From contig BCIO01000001.1 of NCBI GenBank assembly GCA_001599975.1, positions 2,046,001 to 2,110,000 on the forward strand: 64,000 nt of DNA, written 5' to 3'. A program made the position numbers and the translations under genes. Shown here piece after piece: positions 35,530 to 45,206 of this stretch. The DNA is from Cystobasidiopsis lactophilus. Lineage: Eukaryota; Basidiomycota; Agaricostilbomycetes; Agaricostilbales; Chionosphaeraceae. The notes beneath the pieces were generated by a model, which saw nothing but the letters and a program-made list of their open reading frames with translations, was not told the DNA's origin and made no database searches. Each line of letters starts with the position of its first letter. Positions within the stretch are counted from its first letter, which is position 1.

Positions 35530-35651
35530 TGACGCCGGGAGGTGCACGTCGCCGTCGAAGTCAAACCTGTTTCTTCCGCCATTCGCGAGCCTGACGTTGA
35601 ACGTTGAACTTTGGCAGCCCATGATGCGCTAGGATACCGACAAGCCAGTGC
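35530..35651. promoter_or_regulatory. Short divergent promoter between ALG12 and the CMT1-like gene
   Basis: Only 122 bases separate the preferred start codons of the two mannosyltransferase genes, which point away from each other. If ALG12 starts at 35622, only about 30 bases remain, which supports the shorter ALG12 start. I could not read specific factor sites. Confidence 0.6.
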
Positions 35652-37378
35652 ATGCTCGTCCAAAGGCTTTCCTACAGTCGAATTGTCCTCCTCGCTGTGT
35701 CCGCACTTTGCCTCTTTGTGATCGCGCGCAGCCTCCTCGACTTCCGTAGGACGTGGCTCGCGGGAGGGATTCATACACAAGGGCTGGACCATTTGAAGAG
35801 CAGAGAGATCATTGAACAGCTGCTAAAGGACGTGGGTGCCCTTGCCAACACTGGGCCGCCTCGGACGCGCTTGAATCATGCCCTCGCCACTCTGCCCGCT
35901 TGCGACGAAGACACCACCCGGTACTCCTACTTGAAGCATATCACGGCAACCCGCCCAGTCTTCGTGGCCATCAACCTCATCAATGCCGAAACGGCGCTAC
36001 CGCAGCTGGCCAGCTGCCTGCTACGGCTCGCTGCCCATCTTTCTCTGCCACAACTGTCTGTCAGCATTTTCGAAAGCGGTAGTCATGATAGTACACCGGC
36101 GATCTTGCGGCTTCTGGAAAAGGCGCTCTTGGACCTGGGGGTCGGACACGTCTATGTGGTCAGCGAGGCCAACGGGAATGCAACACCTGGCACCACCCAG
36201 CTGGGACGGCTAGGGCGCCGAAAAGTGGGCCGGTTGGTGCGACGGGCAGAAGAGGGTACAGGGGAGGAGCATCGCATTGTCAAAATGGCCCGCCTCAGAA
36301 ACCGCGCCCTGGAGCCGCTCTACGACTCTTCCACCGATTATGACGCCCTTTTGTTCATTAACGACGTTGTCACTTGCGAATCGGACGCCCTGGAGTTACT
36401 GCACCAGCGGATTCAGCAAGACGCCCATCAAGTTGTTGGAACAGACTGGAACTCAGTGCATGAGATGAAGCATTATGATCTATGGACATCCCGAGGCTTC
36501 AACGGCAACTCGCTCTATCACCACGATTTCGTGGACGGCAACCATCGGTACAAAGTTATCACTGGCTTCGACCTCATCACCGGGCTCGTCAGTCCTCAGC
36601 CGGAGCAGCACGACCGTTGGCTCAAAGCGTTGCCCCTGCCAATTTACAGCGGCTGGGGCGGCATGTCGGCGCTTTCGGCGTCTCTGTTTCAGCAGAAGGG
36701 CTTGCGTTTTCGTGCGGCTGTCGCCCAGGGTTGGCTGCCCCCGCTCCTTCCAGAAAGCGGCGCTTCCGAATGGGAGCACCTAATGAACCGCTCAAGCTAC
36801 CTGGACGGCGACTGCCCTGCCAGCGAGTGCTCTTTGCTCGCCCGCGACATCTGGAATCTATTCGGCAACAGAGGCCGAGTCGTTCTTGCCCCACGAGCAC
36901 GCACAGCCTATGTAAGCCCCCGAACCAGACCTCCGTCTTGCGCAAAGCTCACGACGGAGGCGCTCAGTCGAACGAAGACTATAGTTTCCTTCGCCTCAAG
37001 GTGCCCATCCCCCAGGACGGCCCGACGCAAGAGGACGAGGGCATAGATTGGCAAGTGCTTGGCGGACCCCGCAAGGTTCTATGTATGCCGTCCCTTGGCA
37101 GGGGCAAGGATGGTGGCGAATGGACGTCGGCTCCCTATCCCGTCGGTCAGTCCTACTTTCGAATGCAGGCATGCCAAAAGTACACTCAAAGTTCCAATGC
37201 TCTAAAGATCCCTGAAACGCCCAAAGCTCGTTTATTACAAGCTGCACTCCCCGGTGACCCGGTGCGACGCCATCATCCCACCAGACTCAAGGCTTCTCGG
37301 CCTCCACCAGATCCCAGTCCTCAATACCGGCCTCTCCTCTCATTCTTTGCCGCTTTAACGAAGACGCCAAAGTCTTGA
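35652..37378 (+). CDS. CMT1: Cap59/Cmt1-type alpha-1,3-mannosyltransferase
   Basis: This is a Golgi-type type II membrane glycosyltransferase. A helix SYSRIVLLAVSALCLFVIARSLLDF follows the short N-terminus. The catalytic domain has PVFVAINLINAETALPQLASC, LSVSIFESGSHDSTPAIL, RLRNRALEPLY, the acidic signature YDALLFINDVVTCESDALELL, and MKHYDLWTSRGFNGNSLY. These match the cryptococcal mannosyltransferase family, in which Cmt1 transfers mannose from GDP-Man in an alpha-1,3 linkage and Cap59 relatives act in capsule polysaccharide. One intron near 36909-36966 joins RARTAY to SNEDYSFLRLKVPIPQDG. Beyond PRKVLCMPSLGRG the open frame continues to 37378 and overlaps the end of the ATG14 gene by about 90 bases. 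The last 80 residues look unlike the family, so a further intron or an earlier end is likely. Confidence 0.85.
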
Positions 37379-38677
37379 GGTTTGCCTCCAACATTTGCCC
37401 AAAGTCGAGACCAGGCACGCCGGTAATCTCCCGCAATGGCTCGTGGGTGGTAACGTGGGAGGCGCTGCGCCAGTTGGGCTGCTCAAACGAGCGCAGGAGA
37501 AGCAACAGGAGGCTGTCGTTGGCGTCAGCGGGTGGCCGTGGCGCTGAGGACAATGGGGCCAGCGCGGCAACGAGGAAATGGACGTTGTAGGACAGCATCG
37601 TCAGGGCGGTGACAAAGGCTATGAGCTGTGTCCCAGAGGAGGAAGTAGAAGACGAAGAAGGGGCGTCAGGCGTCGAAGAGGCCGGCGGTGGCGAAAGCGG
37701 ATATTTTCCAGGCCACCTTGGGAAGGGACCAGGTGAGCGGGTTGCCTGGTTCCTCTGTTAGTCGCACGACACTTACTTTAAAAGCCAAGTCGTCATCGGG
37801 GCAGCCCTAATTGTGATGCGGGGCCCAGTGTTGCACAAGAAGGGAAGGCGGATGCCCAAATACAGCGCAATGAGGCGGACCAAATGTACAGTATGCGAAA
37901 TGGCAGCCGTAGTCTCGTCGATTGGGTAACCTGGGAAGTCGCTGAAACTACGATTCCAACGGTCACGGGACAGAGCTCACGCTTGAAGTCTGCTACCGGA
38001 GGCAACAGCGACCCGGCAATCCTGCACGGCGCCACATCCAGACCAAACACGTTGTCCTTCGGGCTTTCGTCGTCCTCGATGACTTGGATGTTGAATATGT
38101 CGAGTGCCATCTCCACCAACACATGCCGAGACTCCATCAGGTCCTCCGACAGCCGCGTCCACTCGTAGTTTACCGAGGCAATCGCGGTGGACCAGCTTTC
38201 GCGCTTCAGTGGATCAGCTTGCAGAGGCTCGGACGGTGTTGGCAAGAACGGATCCTCGGCAGGCGAGTGATTCGGCAATAGGAGCCGGTTGGCGGCGCCC
38301 AAGTTGGCCCGCCTCTGAGCGAGCTTCTTCTTTAGCTGGTCAATTTGCTTTTGCTCTGTTAAGCACGCGTTGCGATGAGACAAAGGAACGTCGGAAAGTA
38401 GCAAGACAGAAGAGCACTCGCTTGACTTGACGCTGACTCGGACAGCGGCCAGATCGTTCCGCAACGCAGAAATGCGCTCTTTGGCGGCCGCCTGATGAGC
38501 GGACAGCACGCGCGCATCAGCCGTGTGACCTTGCTGCAGAATGGAGCCCGCTTTCGCGGCCGACTGCTGCAGCGACTTGGAGTAGCGCGAGACGGCAGCG
38601 TGGTTGTCCTTGACGTGCGCCCTAACGCAGGCCTCGCAGACATATCCCTTGCTGTCTGTATGATCGCAGATGTGCAT
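37287..38677 (-). CDS. ATG14: Autophagy-specific PI3-kinase subunit ATG14 (ATG14/UVRAG family)
   Basis: ATG14 brings the Vps34-Vps15-Atg6 lipid kinase to the site of autophagosome formation. The protein starts with a Cys/His motif, MHICDHTDSKGYVCEACVRAH, similar to the N-terminal Cys repeats of fungal Atg14. A coiled coil follows (YSKSLQQSAAKAGSILQQ, AKERISALRNDLAAV, EQKQIDQLKKKLAQRRANL). Then come WTRLSEDLMESRHVLVEMAL, FNIQVIEDDE and the BARA-like C-terminal region AAISHTVHLVRLIALYLGIRLPF, LSYNVHFLVAAL and FGQMLEANLKTLA. Introns split it near 38385-38432, 37920-37985 and elsewhere. The stop codon upstream in frame supports the chosen Met. The gene converges with the CMT1-like gene and their ends overlap as modelled. 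ATG14 and Vps38/UVRAG share a fold; the N-terminal Cys motif favours ATG14. Confidence 0.8.
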
Positions 38678-38969
38678 GATTTACATGCTGGACCTAGCGT
38701 GGCCGTCAAAACGACCCATCTGGCCCTGCCGACCTCCCCTTGCGCCACCGCGCGATACCGGTGATGGTGCTAGGCCCAAAGATATTACAAAATGCGTACA
38801 AGGGAACCTCTGACGTGTACAAGTAATGCTATGTCGAAGGATGCTGGGACTGCCAGCCTTACAGAGGCCCTTTCATGCGCAGCGGCCGCCGCCTCACATC
38901 CGCCACTCCAGTGTCGGCTGGCGGGTCTGCAAACTTGACAGGTGTGCACTTGGGTTGCTGTGTGCCTTC

Positions 38970-39934
38970 TCATTGAGACCTTGCGCATACAAAGAGAGAT
39001 GACAAGGCAAGGCTTACAGTCGGAAGTGGAGGGAAGGATTGCTCAGGGTGAGAGCGGTCTGGCCAAATGGGGAACGACACGGGAAGGGCTTCCGGCATGA
39101 GATCCGGAAAATGCCCTGCGATCCCTTCTGCGATCTTTTGCGTTAAGAACGCGTAGCCATCTGGACCAGGGTGGACGCCGTCCGGCAGGAACTGCTTGAG
39201 CCGCTCTTCGTACGGGCCGCTGAAGCGCTGATTGATCTCCTCTAGGAGCGAATCGTGGACCTCGACAAAGCCGATGCGATCCAGATAGAGAGCCCGCATG
39301 TCCTGCGCCACTTGCCGCATCGCCCTTGCGAACGCTCTTGAACGGGACAACTCTGTGCCGAGACGAGGCTGAGGCGAAACGAGGAGGATGGTGGGAGGTT
39401 TGACGGTGTTGGGCACGGACGGCCGCGTCCGGAAGAATTCGACGACCAAGTGCCGCAAGTCCTCGGCATACGCCTCTGGCTCCCGGAAGAGCATGTCGTT
39501 TGCGCCAATCCATACGAGTAACAATTGGATGCGTGTTTGACTGGTGAAGATGTGAGGGACAGCGTGCCGCAGAAGGTCAGCGCTCCATCCGGAATAGCCG
39601 CGGTTGACCACGTCGAGTTTGCCTGCGCAGAGGTCAGAAGAACGCTGTCATTTTGTGCATCTCGGATGGCGCGAGCGACAAAGCATACGTTGATAGTAGT
39701 CACCCAGAACGGCGGCAGGGCCTGCAGAAGGGATCAAGCGTCAAACGGGAAACTGGTGGTTTGGGGAACGAGAGGCTTGCCACCGGGCTGGTACGCATAC
39801 TGCGTGATAGAGTCTGCGAGACGATCGCGCGTAAGCTGCTATACCTGCCTGATCATACTGGCAACCCCACCTCCTAGCAGCACGAGCTCGCCCGGCAACG
39901 CGACCGCATTGTCATTCGAAGAACTGAAGAACAT
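38970..39934 (-). CDS. GDSL-family lipase/esterase, isoamyl acetate hydrolase-like (IAH1)
   Basis: The start MFFSSSNDNAVALPGELVLLG joins across an intron to DSITQYAYQPG, giving the nucleophile block LLGDSITQ with the catalytic Ser. Next exons read PAAVLGDYYQRKLDVVNRGYSGWSADL (block II Gly) and LLVWIGANDMLF (block III GxND with Asn). The end has FLPDGVHPGPDGYAFL (block V DGxH with Asp and His). All four SGNH residues are therefore present. Members of this group hydrolyse short acetate esters. The 3' end is not certain: the frame runs to 38970, but a donor-like site after PPLPT suggests a further small exon of 20-50 codons. The protein is about 250 residues, normal for IAH1. Confidence 0.87.
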
Positions 39935-40509
39935 CCGTTGCGAAATGGGTTCTTCAACGCGGAAGTGCTGTTGCTGTGACGCATTTATCTGTTGAAATAA
40001 CCTGGTTGAAGATGATGCAAGAGCAAATAAGCTTTGCGATCCTGGATTTGAAGTTGGACGGAAAGCCGTCTGGGATGGCGCACAGGACAGAGGTGAGGAC
40101 AACGCCTCGTTTCGATAGCTTCATGGCGGTTTGGGACAGGCTGATATTGCTGGAAAGACGTCCTCAAAGAGTGCTTCAAGCTAGGGCTTGCGCAGATCTC
40201 GCAGACAAAGCGTAAGGTCCGGAAATGGGAACTTCAGTCTTTTCGCGGCCCCGAAGGCAGCGGAGATTTTCTTGCTGGCCTTCGCGCAGAGTAATTGAAT
40301 GTATCGTGGTAGGTCCAAGATTCCAGACCACCGGCCGCGCGGAGCAAGACAAAGAACACCGGGTGGCGCGAGCGTCTGGACTCTCAGCCGAATGGTGGGT
40401 GGCTTTCAGATTTTGCAGAGCCGTCTGAGCCCAATTTGACTACCAGGAGGTAGTTAAACTTGAATAAGATTCGGCAAACGCAGCCACGACTATGGGCTGA
40501 CCGTGGGCC
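39935..40509. other. Intergenic without supported gene
   Basis: These 575 bases lie between the esterase start and the GGCT-like gene. Short open frames on both strands show no domain or codon pattern I would trust. Confidence 0.4.
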
Positions 40510-41602
40510 TCACCGCGAAGGTCGCGTTTGCCTCTCGAGCGCCACGTAGCGCCACCACACTGGTCCCTGCAAGCGTGCCCTGCTACAAGTAGCCGCTACC
40601 AAAGAACGGTGAAAGGATTCTGCGCTCCAGAAACTGGGCCATGGACCAGGACGCTTGAAGGCCCATTGATGAGCACCGTCTCCATAGTGGGATTGTCCAC
40701 AAAGAAGGGAAAAGGTGGTTGGGCACAAAAAAGAGACAAAAAGCCTGATTTGCCCTCCAGTCTGAGGGGTCCGTGACACAAAGGAGACCGACATACAGGA
40801 GCGAGGAAGATCTTGAGAAGAAAGGCCGGCCAAGGTTTGTCGGTGTGCGGCCGAATGAGGATGAGATGGGACAGGTACTGCAAGGACAGAGGCCGAACGA
40901 GGCTCGGTGCAAGAACAGACCGGAACTGGGTCATTGAAGGGCAGGCGGGATGTCGATGGCGGGTGCCTTGGGCGACCAGCGTGTAGCACTCCAAGGTCGC
41001 AATCACGTTCATAGGATCGACGTCTTGGTAAAGTTGTGCTGAGACTTTTGCAAGCTTTCCGTGCCATTGGGCTTGAGTGCGAGCGTAGGGCGGCATTGCT
41101 ATCGAGTGACACTCACATTGTAGCCAAAACTCGTCGAGCCGCTCTCCGAATCTACGAGCTTCAGCAGATCTTCCTTCTTGATCTTATACACAACTCCCTT
41201 CAAATGAGTTGGGTGAGCGGGCTCTTCAACGAGTAAAGCGCGACGCCGGCTTACCTCGACAAACGGAGGCAGCTTGCCGCCGAAAGGCACTCCAGGCGCA
41301 GCTCTTGCGCAAATAAAGCGAGCATACCGCTCCTCCTCCGAAGAGCCTGACTCTTCGACCCAATCTTGATCATTCACTCCGCGGAGGATGAGGGAAGCTT
41401 TGGCGGGTTCGAGGAAAGGAAGACCCGCTTCCCAGGAAAGCCATGCATTCGGGACGATTGCCGACTTGTGGAGCTTCGGAGGAGCTGCTCCGATTGTTTT
41501 GGCCAGATACTGAGGCGATTGGAGAGCGTTGTAGGCAAAAAATAGGCACTCGGTGTCGGCCAGCACAGCGAAGCTGTCTTCGGTGGTTTCCGGCGGTTCC
41601 AT
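40510..41602 (-). CDS. Gamma-glutamylcyclotransferase-like protein with altered active-site motif
   Basis: The start MEPPETTEDSFAVLADTECLFFAYN leads into a GGCT-like fold: CLFFAYNALQSPQYLAKTIG, LHKSAIVPNAWLSWEAGLPFL, then, after an intron near 41221-41275, GVVYKIKKEDLLKLVDSESG, and after another, AQLYQDVDPMNVIATLECYTL and LQYLSHLILI. GGCT enzymes release pyroglutamate from gamma-glutamyl peptides and bind substrate through FAYGSN. Here that motif reads FAYNAL, so the usual glycine loop is changed. The Glu after LVDSE could be the catalytic acid. The C-terminal end is unresolved: open sequence runs to 40510, but frames differ and I cannot select the last exon, so the left boundary is only an outer limit. 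The gene is divergent from the GFA-type gene. Confidence 0.55.
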
Positions 41603-41661
41603 TGCGCTTAACTGCAGGTTTAGCTGCTGGCTATTGCGCTTAACTGCAGGTTTAGCTGCTG
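41601..41661. repeat. 32-base tandem repeat (about two copies) at the start of the GGCT-like gene
   Basis: The unit ATTGCGCTTAACTGCAGG followed by TTTAGCTGCTGGCT is present twice in a row, the second copy lacking its last three bases. The first copy overlaps two bases of the start codon on the minus strand; the second has no ATG. Confidence 0.85.
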
Positions 41662-41973
41662 TGAGTCCCTTGTGACAAAACGAGACCAAGAGGCGAGCTG
41701 ACGCTCTGACCTTCAGAGAAGTGATCGACGGCTGGCGGTCAACGTCGGTGGTAAGGCCTCTTGGACTCGCTCGGTTCACTTTTCTAACACTCTGTGCCGA
41801 TTTTGTGGTCTTTGACGACGGCAGCGCCTTCGAGACCCACCTTGTGAATTTCCCCGAACCTCCCTCACCAGCTGGCGGCGCTCGCGAGCTCGCCCGCTGC
41901 TCTTCTTTCGCCTTCGCCTTTCCATATAGTGACAAGCTGACGCTCTGAACCTGAGTTCTCACGTCTCTACACA
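41603..41973. promoter_or_regulatory. Divergent promoter between the GGCT-like and GFA-type genes
   Basis: These 371 bases separate two outward-facing start codons. Open frame on the minus strand continues through it, but begins with a TTG, not an ATG, and reads like chance Ser/Lys-rich sequence. A 32-base repeat lies at its left edge. Confidence 0.5.
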
Positions 41974-42631
41974 ATGCCTGCTCCCTACTACGGTCGTTGC
42001 GTCTGCTTTGGTGTCCAGTTCACATTGCCTTCGGAGCCCGTAGCGGTGACATTGTGCCATTGCCGGAACTGCAAACGTTGGCCCGCTTTCCTCCGTTGCC
42101 CGCCTGAATGAGCTCAACAATTTAGTGTGTAGGTTTTGGGGGGTCCGCATTTTCGCATCTCTTTTGGGCGAAAGGAGAAGACGTAGGCGTCGTGATTGCT
42201 CGCGATGTTATTGCTCAATCTCGAGCGCAGGCTTTCCAAGTGACCCAAGGGAAGGAATTGATCAAAACTTACCGCGACACGGACATTGACATCAAGGGGA
42301 GTTATCTTGATCGACTCTTTTGCTCAAGCTGCGGGACAGGCCTTGGTACAAAGGTATTTGACATCCCTTCCGTTGTGTTTTCTGCTTGCCACCAACCTCC
42401 CAATATAAAAAGGCGCCTTATGCTCCTCATATGCACGCTGTCCCGGCTGGAACAGTGGACGGTGACTTTGCGCCACCAGAATATGAGGTGCGGCTAGCCT
42501 CCAAGCTCCCCCCTTTGCGAATGCTGACCTCTGCTCAGTGCTACTGCAAAGATCGCTACTCTTGGGTGCCGAAATTGTCGACGGTCGAAGACCAGCTCAA
42601 CACCGAACACCCTCTGGCAAAGCTTCTATGA
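41974..42631 (+). CDS. GFA/CENP-V family zinc protein (glutathione-dependent formaldehyde-activating-like)
   Basis: The protein has the metal ligands of the GFA fold: CVCFGVQF, TLCHCRNCK and, near the end of the core, LFCSSCGTGLG. These Cys coordinate zinc. The first intron joins NCK to LCRFWGSAFSHLFWAKGED, giving the GSAFS motif. Then come VIARDVIAQSRAQAFQV, KELIKTYRDTDI and the tail MLTSAQCYCKDRYSWVPKL. Length is about 165 residues, standard for this group. Bacterial relatives bind S-hydroxymethylglutathione; many fungal paralogs have no proven reaction, so only the fold is certain. It converges on the TBC gene with 92 bases between stops. Confidence 0.87.
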
Positions 42632-42723
42632 GTTGGAATTGCCTCGTCACAGGCAATTGTCAATAGCGGGAGACTATCATTATCATGTGATTTCATAAGC
42701 GCTCTTGTGAATCAAGTCTAAAC

Positions 42724-44511
42724 TTAGTCGGGCAGCTCGCGCTGCACAATGCGCTCCCAAGTGCTGTCTTTCCACGCCAACGCGTCTAATGCTATTCGCA
42801 CCTCATCATCAGCCCGCCGAGGACATCAGCCACAGAAAGCAACGAACCTGAAAAGATCTTCTCCTCCTCCGCTCCCAGCTGGACGTACACCTCGTCCGGG
42901 TAAACGGCGACGTCTTGCTGGCTTTCCCCTTTGGCGGCCTTGTCCCTGGCCACAACCGCCCGAGCGCCTTTATCCGTGCCTTCGAACACTCCTGCCAGCT
43001 CCTCTTTGTCCGGGTTGAACAGGCGGGCCTCCATCGTTTGGAGTAGCGCCAGAGCGATGCGGAAGAGAAAGGATTCGCCCTCGAGCACCAGGATGTCGAA
43101 TATTCGAGTGGCAATGTCTAATGGTAAATGATAGGCGTAAACCGTGGTGACCCACGGGTGGAGGTAAAGCGATGGCCGGACGTCGTGGGCAATGAAATTG
43201 TGATAAACCTTTGTGCGGAACTGCTCAAGATGCCTCTCGAGATGGCTATAGGCAGAGCTAACTCACGGCAGGCATGTGATCTGCAGGACACCATAGGAAT
43301 ACTGAGCCGGCCGGTCATCAGTGGCTTCAGGAAAGTGGCAACTCACCAGCTAGCAAAGTTCCAAAAATTCTGTCATAAGCGTCCATCTGTGGCCGAAAAA
43401 CATTCAAAACAGTTTAGAGAAACTGGCAGAGGGAAACTGACGTAGTCTTGCTTTCGGTCGTAAAAGTGTTTGAGGAAAGTCGAATTGAGCAGGTTCATGA
43501 GGGACAGGAAAGCATCTTGGACGGGCATTGAGATCAACAGCAAGGCACCGACAAAGGATACCCCTCGGGTCTGTCCACCACGCGTCAGCTAAGATTGCTC
43601 TAGAGGGGTCTCGAAGGGTCCAGCGTGGCAAACGAACATAGCTGGGCTTTTCTTTCCAAAACACAGAGTACGCCAAGAGCAGATTAGTCAAGTCTTCGTG
43701 CATGGGCCCGTCCACTTGAAAGAGCTTGGTTTGAGGCAGAGTTTCGGCAATGTCTTGATCGATGAGCTCAAGGATGTATGGCGGCAGGCGGTTTGTTGAC
43801 AAGTAGGACTTGGCCAGCGACAGCGACTTGCCGTATGATGCTGCACGCCATAGCCAGAATACGATGAGCACACATCATGGGGGTCAAAGCCAGGGAGAGG
43901 GACGCACATCGACCGATGGCCAACGCGTTGCCGATGCAAGCCGTCCACAGCTGAGCCCTGAACCTGGCCGGCATCGAGCCCGACCACCAAACGCTCTTGA
44001 GGCGAGCGTCTGTTAACGCGGCCTTCCAGTTGGGCACAATCTCCTTCTCCCAGGTGCCCAGATGCGCGGTGTGCTCGGCCTCCCTCGCGAGCCTCTGGGC
44101 CTCTTTCCGCTCCCGCCGCCGCTGGTCGTGCTCCTGCGAGTAGACGAGCATGTCCGAATACTCTTTGAGGTGCTTCGAGTCCTCCTCCCGCGGCTTGGGC
44201 GGCAAGTGATTCGGGCGGGTCTTCGAGATGACCTTGTCCAGGACCGGCGCCGCAGCCTGGGACCGCTTCAGGCTCTTCTCGACCTGCTTCTTGGTCGGCG
44301 CTTTGGGAGCAGCTGACATGGCAGACGGCGCGCCATCGTCCTCTGCCGCTCCCGCTGCTGCTGCTGGCGGCGCTTCCGCAGCTGTTGCACCGGCCTTGGA
44401 GGTGGACGCCTCAGGCTGGGCCGGCTCGAGATCAACCGAGTGGAAGGCCGCTGCTGGAGGAGCCTGAATCTCAGTCGCGCCATTGGCCCAAGCGTTCGGC
44501 GGGTCCTCCAT
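42724..44511 (-). CDS. TBC-domain Rab GTPase-activating protein (TBC1D12/14-like)
   Basis: TBC proteins switch off Rab GTPases in membrane traffic. The N-terminus MEDPPNAWANGATEIQAPP is an Ala/Pro-rich tail of about 90 residues, then a basic helix YSQEHDQRRRERKEAQRLAREAEH. The TBC domain begins WEKEIVPNWKAALTDARLKSVWWSG, with PARFRAQLWTACIGNALAIG; then LIDQDIAETLPQTKLFQVDGPMHEDLTNLLLAYSVF. The catalytic IxxDxxRT motif is changed to IDQDIAETLP, where Arg is replaced by Glu-Thr. The YxQ-type motif lies in the exon after the next intron and could not be checked fully. Later exons give LEGESFLFRIALALLQTMEARLF, an insert, and FSGSLLSVADVLGGLMM, joined by a last intron to STWERIVQRELPD. At least six introns. 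Its first 443 coding bases and its promoter are duplicated at 48646-49254. Confidence 0.85.
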
Positions 44512-44677
44512 GCTTGGTCGATTTGGAGCGGACTTGCTCGGTTGCCTCAAGACGGCGGCCTCGCCTGTTTGGCGTGTTGCCTGGCTTGTGGCTGCTTCCT
44601 GATTGCCTGTCTGTGGTGCACTGCTGCTATCCCAAGACTGGAGCCATCAATCCCTGCATTCTGAACTGCGCGCTGGA
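44069..44677. repeat. 609-base duplicated block, left copy
   Basis: This block covers the first part of the TBC gene and about 166 bases of its upstream region. It recurs at 48646-49254 in the same orientation, at an offset of 4,577. Aligning by eye I find one substitution (44182 C versus 48759 T) and one ambiguous base (N at 48700 against T at 44123). Similarity on the right side fades over the next 70 bases; on the left side it ends sharply. Confidence 0.95.
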
Positions 44678-45206
44678 GTTGCTTCTTCGACGTATTTGGC
44701 CCTCAACGGAATGCTCGCTCTGCGTTCCACAAATCTTGCGGCATCATTATTGCTGCACTTGCTATATGTACGTGTCCACTGTCCGCGCAGTAGTATGCAG
44801 CGTCCGGAACTTCGGAGCCGGATTGATGTAGATCAGTTGGGATTGCCGATTCGCGATATGCTTTCGCGTTGCGGCCGTTGATCATGGTTGAATCTGTGTG
44901 TACAGTAGGAGTACCTAGGAGGCTGCAGTAGTTCTGCTTACACGACGGCTCGCTGTTGCGCCAAACTTGACGTTGTGAATGCCTTCTGCTTTTGCCAATG
45001 AAGTTTCGAGGAAGGAGAACTATTCTAATATTACAGTGATCGCGCGCCGAAAATCGCGATCAGTCCTGATCAGTTTGCTTTTCTTTATACACAGTTTTCT
45101 TTCCTTAGCAAATAATGTTTTCTCTCGGACAACAGTCGTTGACTCCTTGATCCTCCTCAACCGACCTCCTCGCTCTTTTCTTCCATCCCATCCTTTGAAC
45201 ATCGAC
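44512..45206. promoter_or_regulatory. Divergent promoter, TBC gene and Thr-rich gene 1
   Basis: These 695 bases separate outward-facing start codons. The first 166 bases belong to the 609-base duplicated block. The rest is less similar to the region before Thr-rich gene 2 at 49255-49696. No independent gene is seen. Confidence 0.5.

Noticed and set aside
41603-41974. N-terminal extension of the GGCT-like protein up to 41974
   Set aside because: The extension starts with TTG rather than ATG, overlaps the start of the GFA-type gene and has low-complexity Ser/Lys composition.
44511-44550. Extension of the TBC protein 13 residues upstream (beginning RQPSKSAPN)
   Set aside because: The first codon is TTG, not ATG; the first real Met is at 44511.
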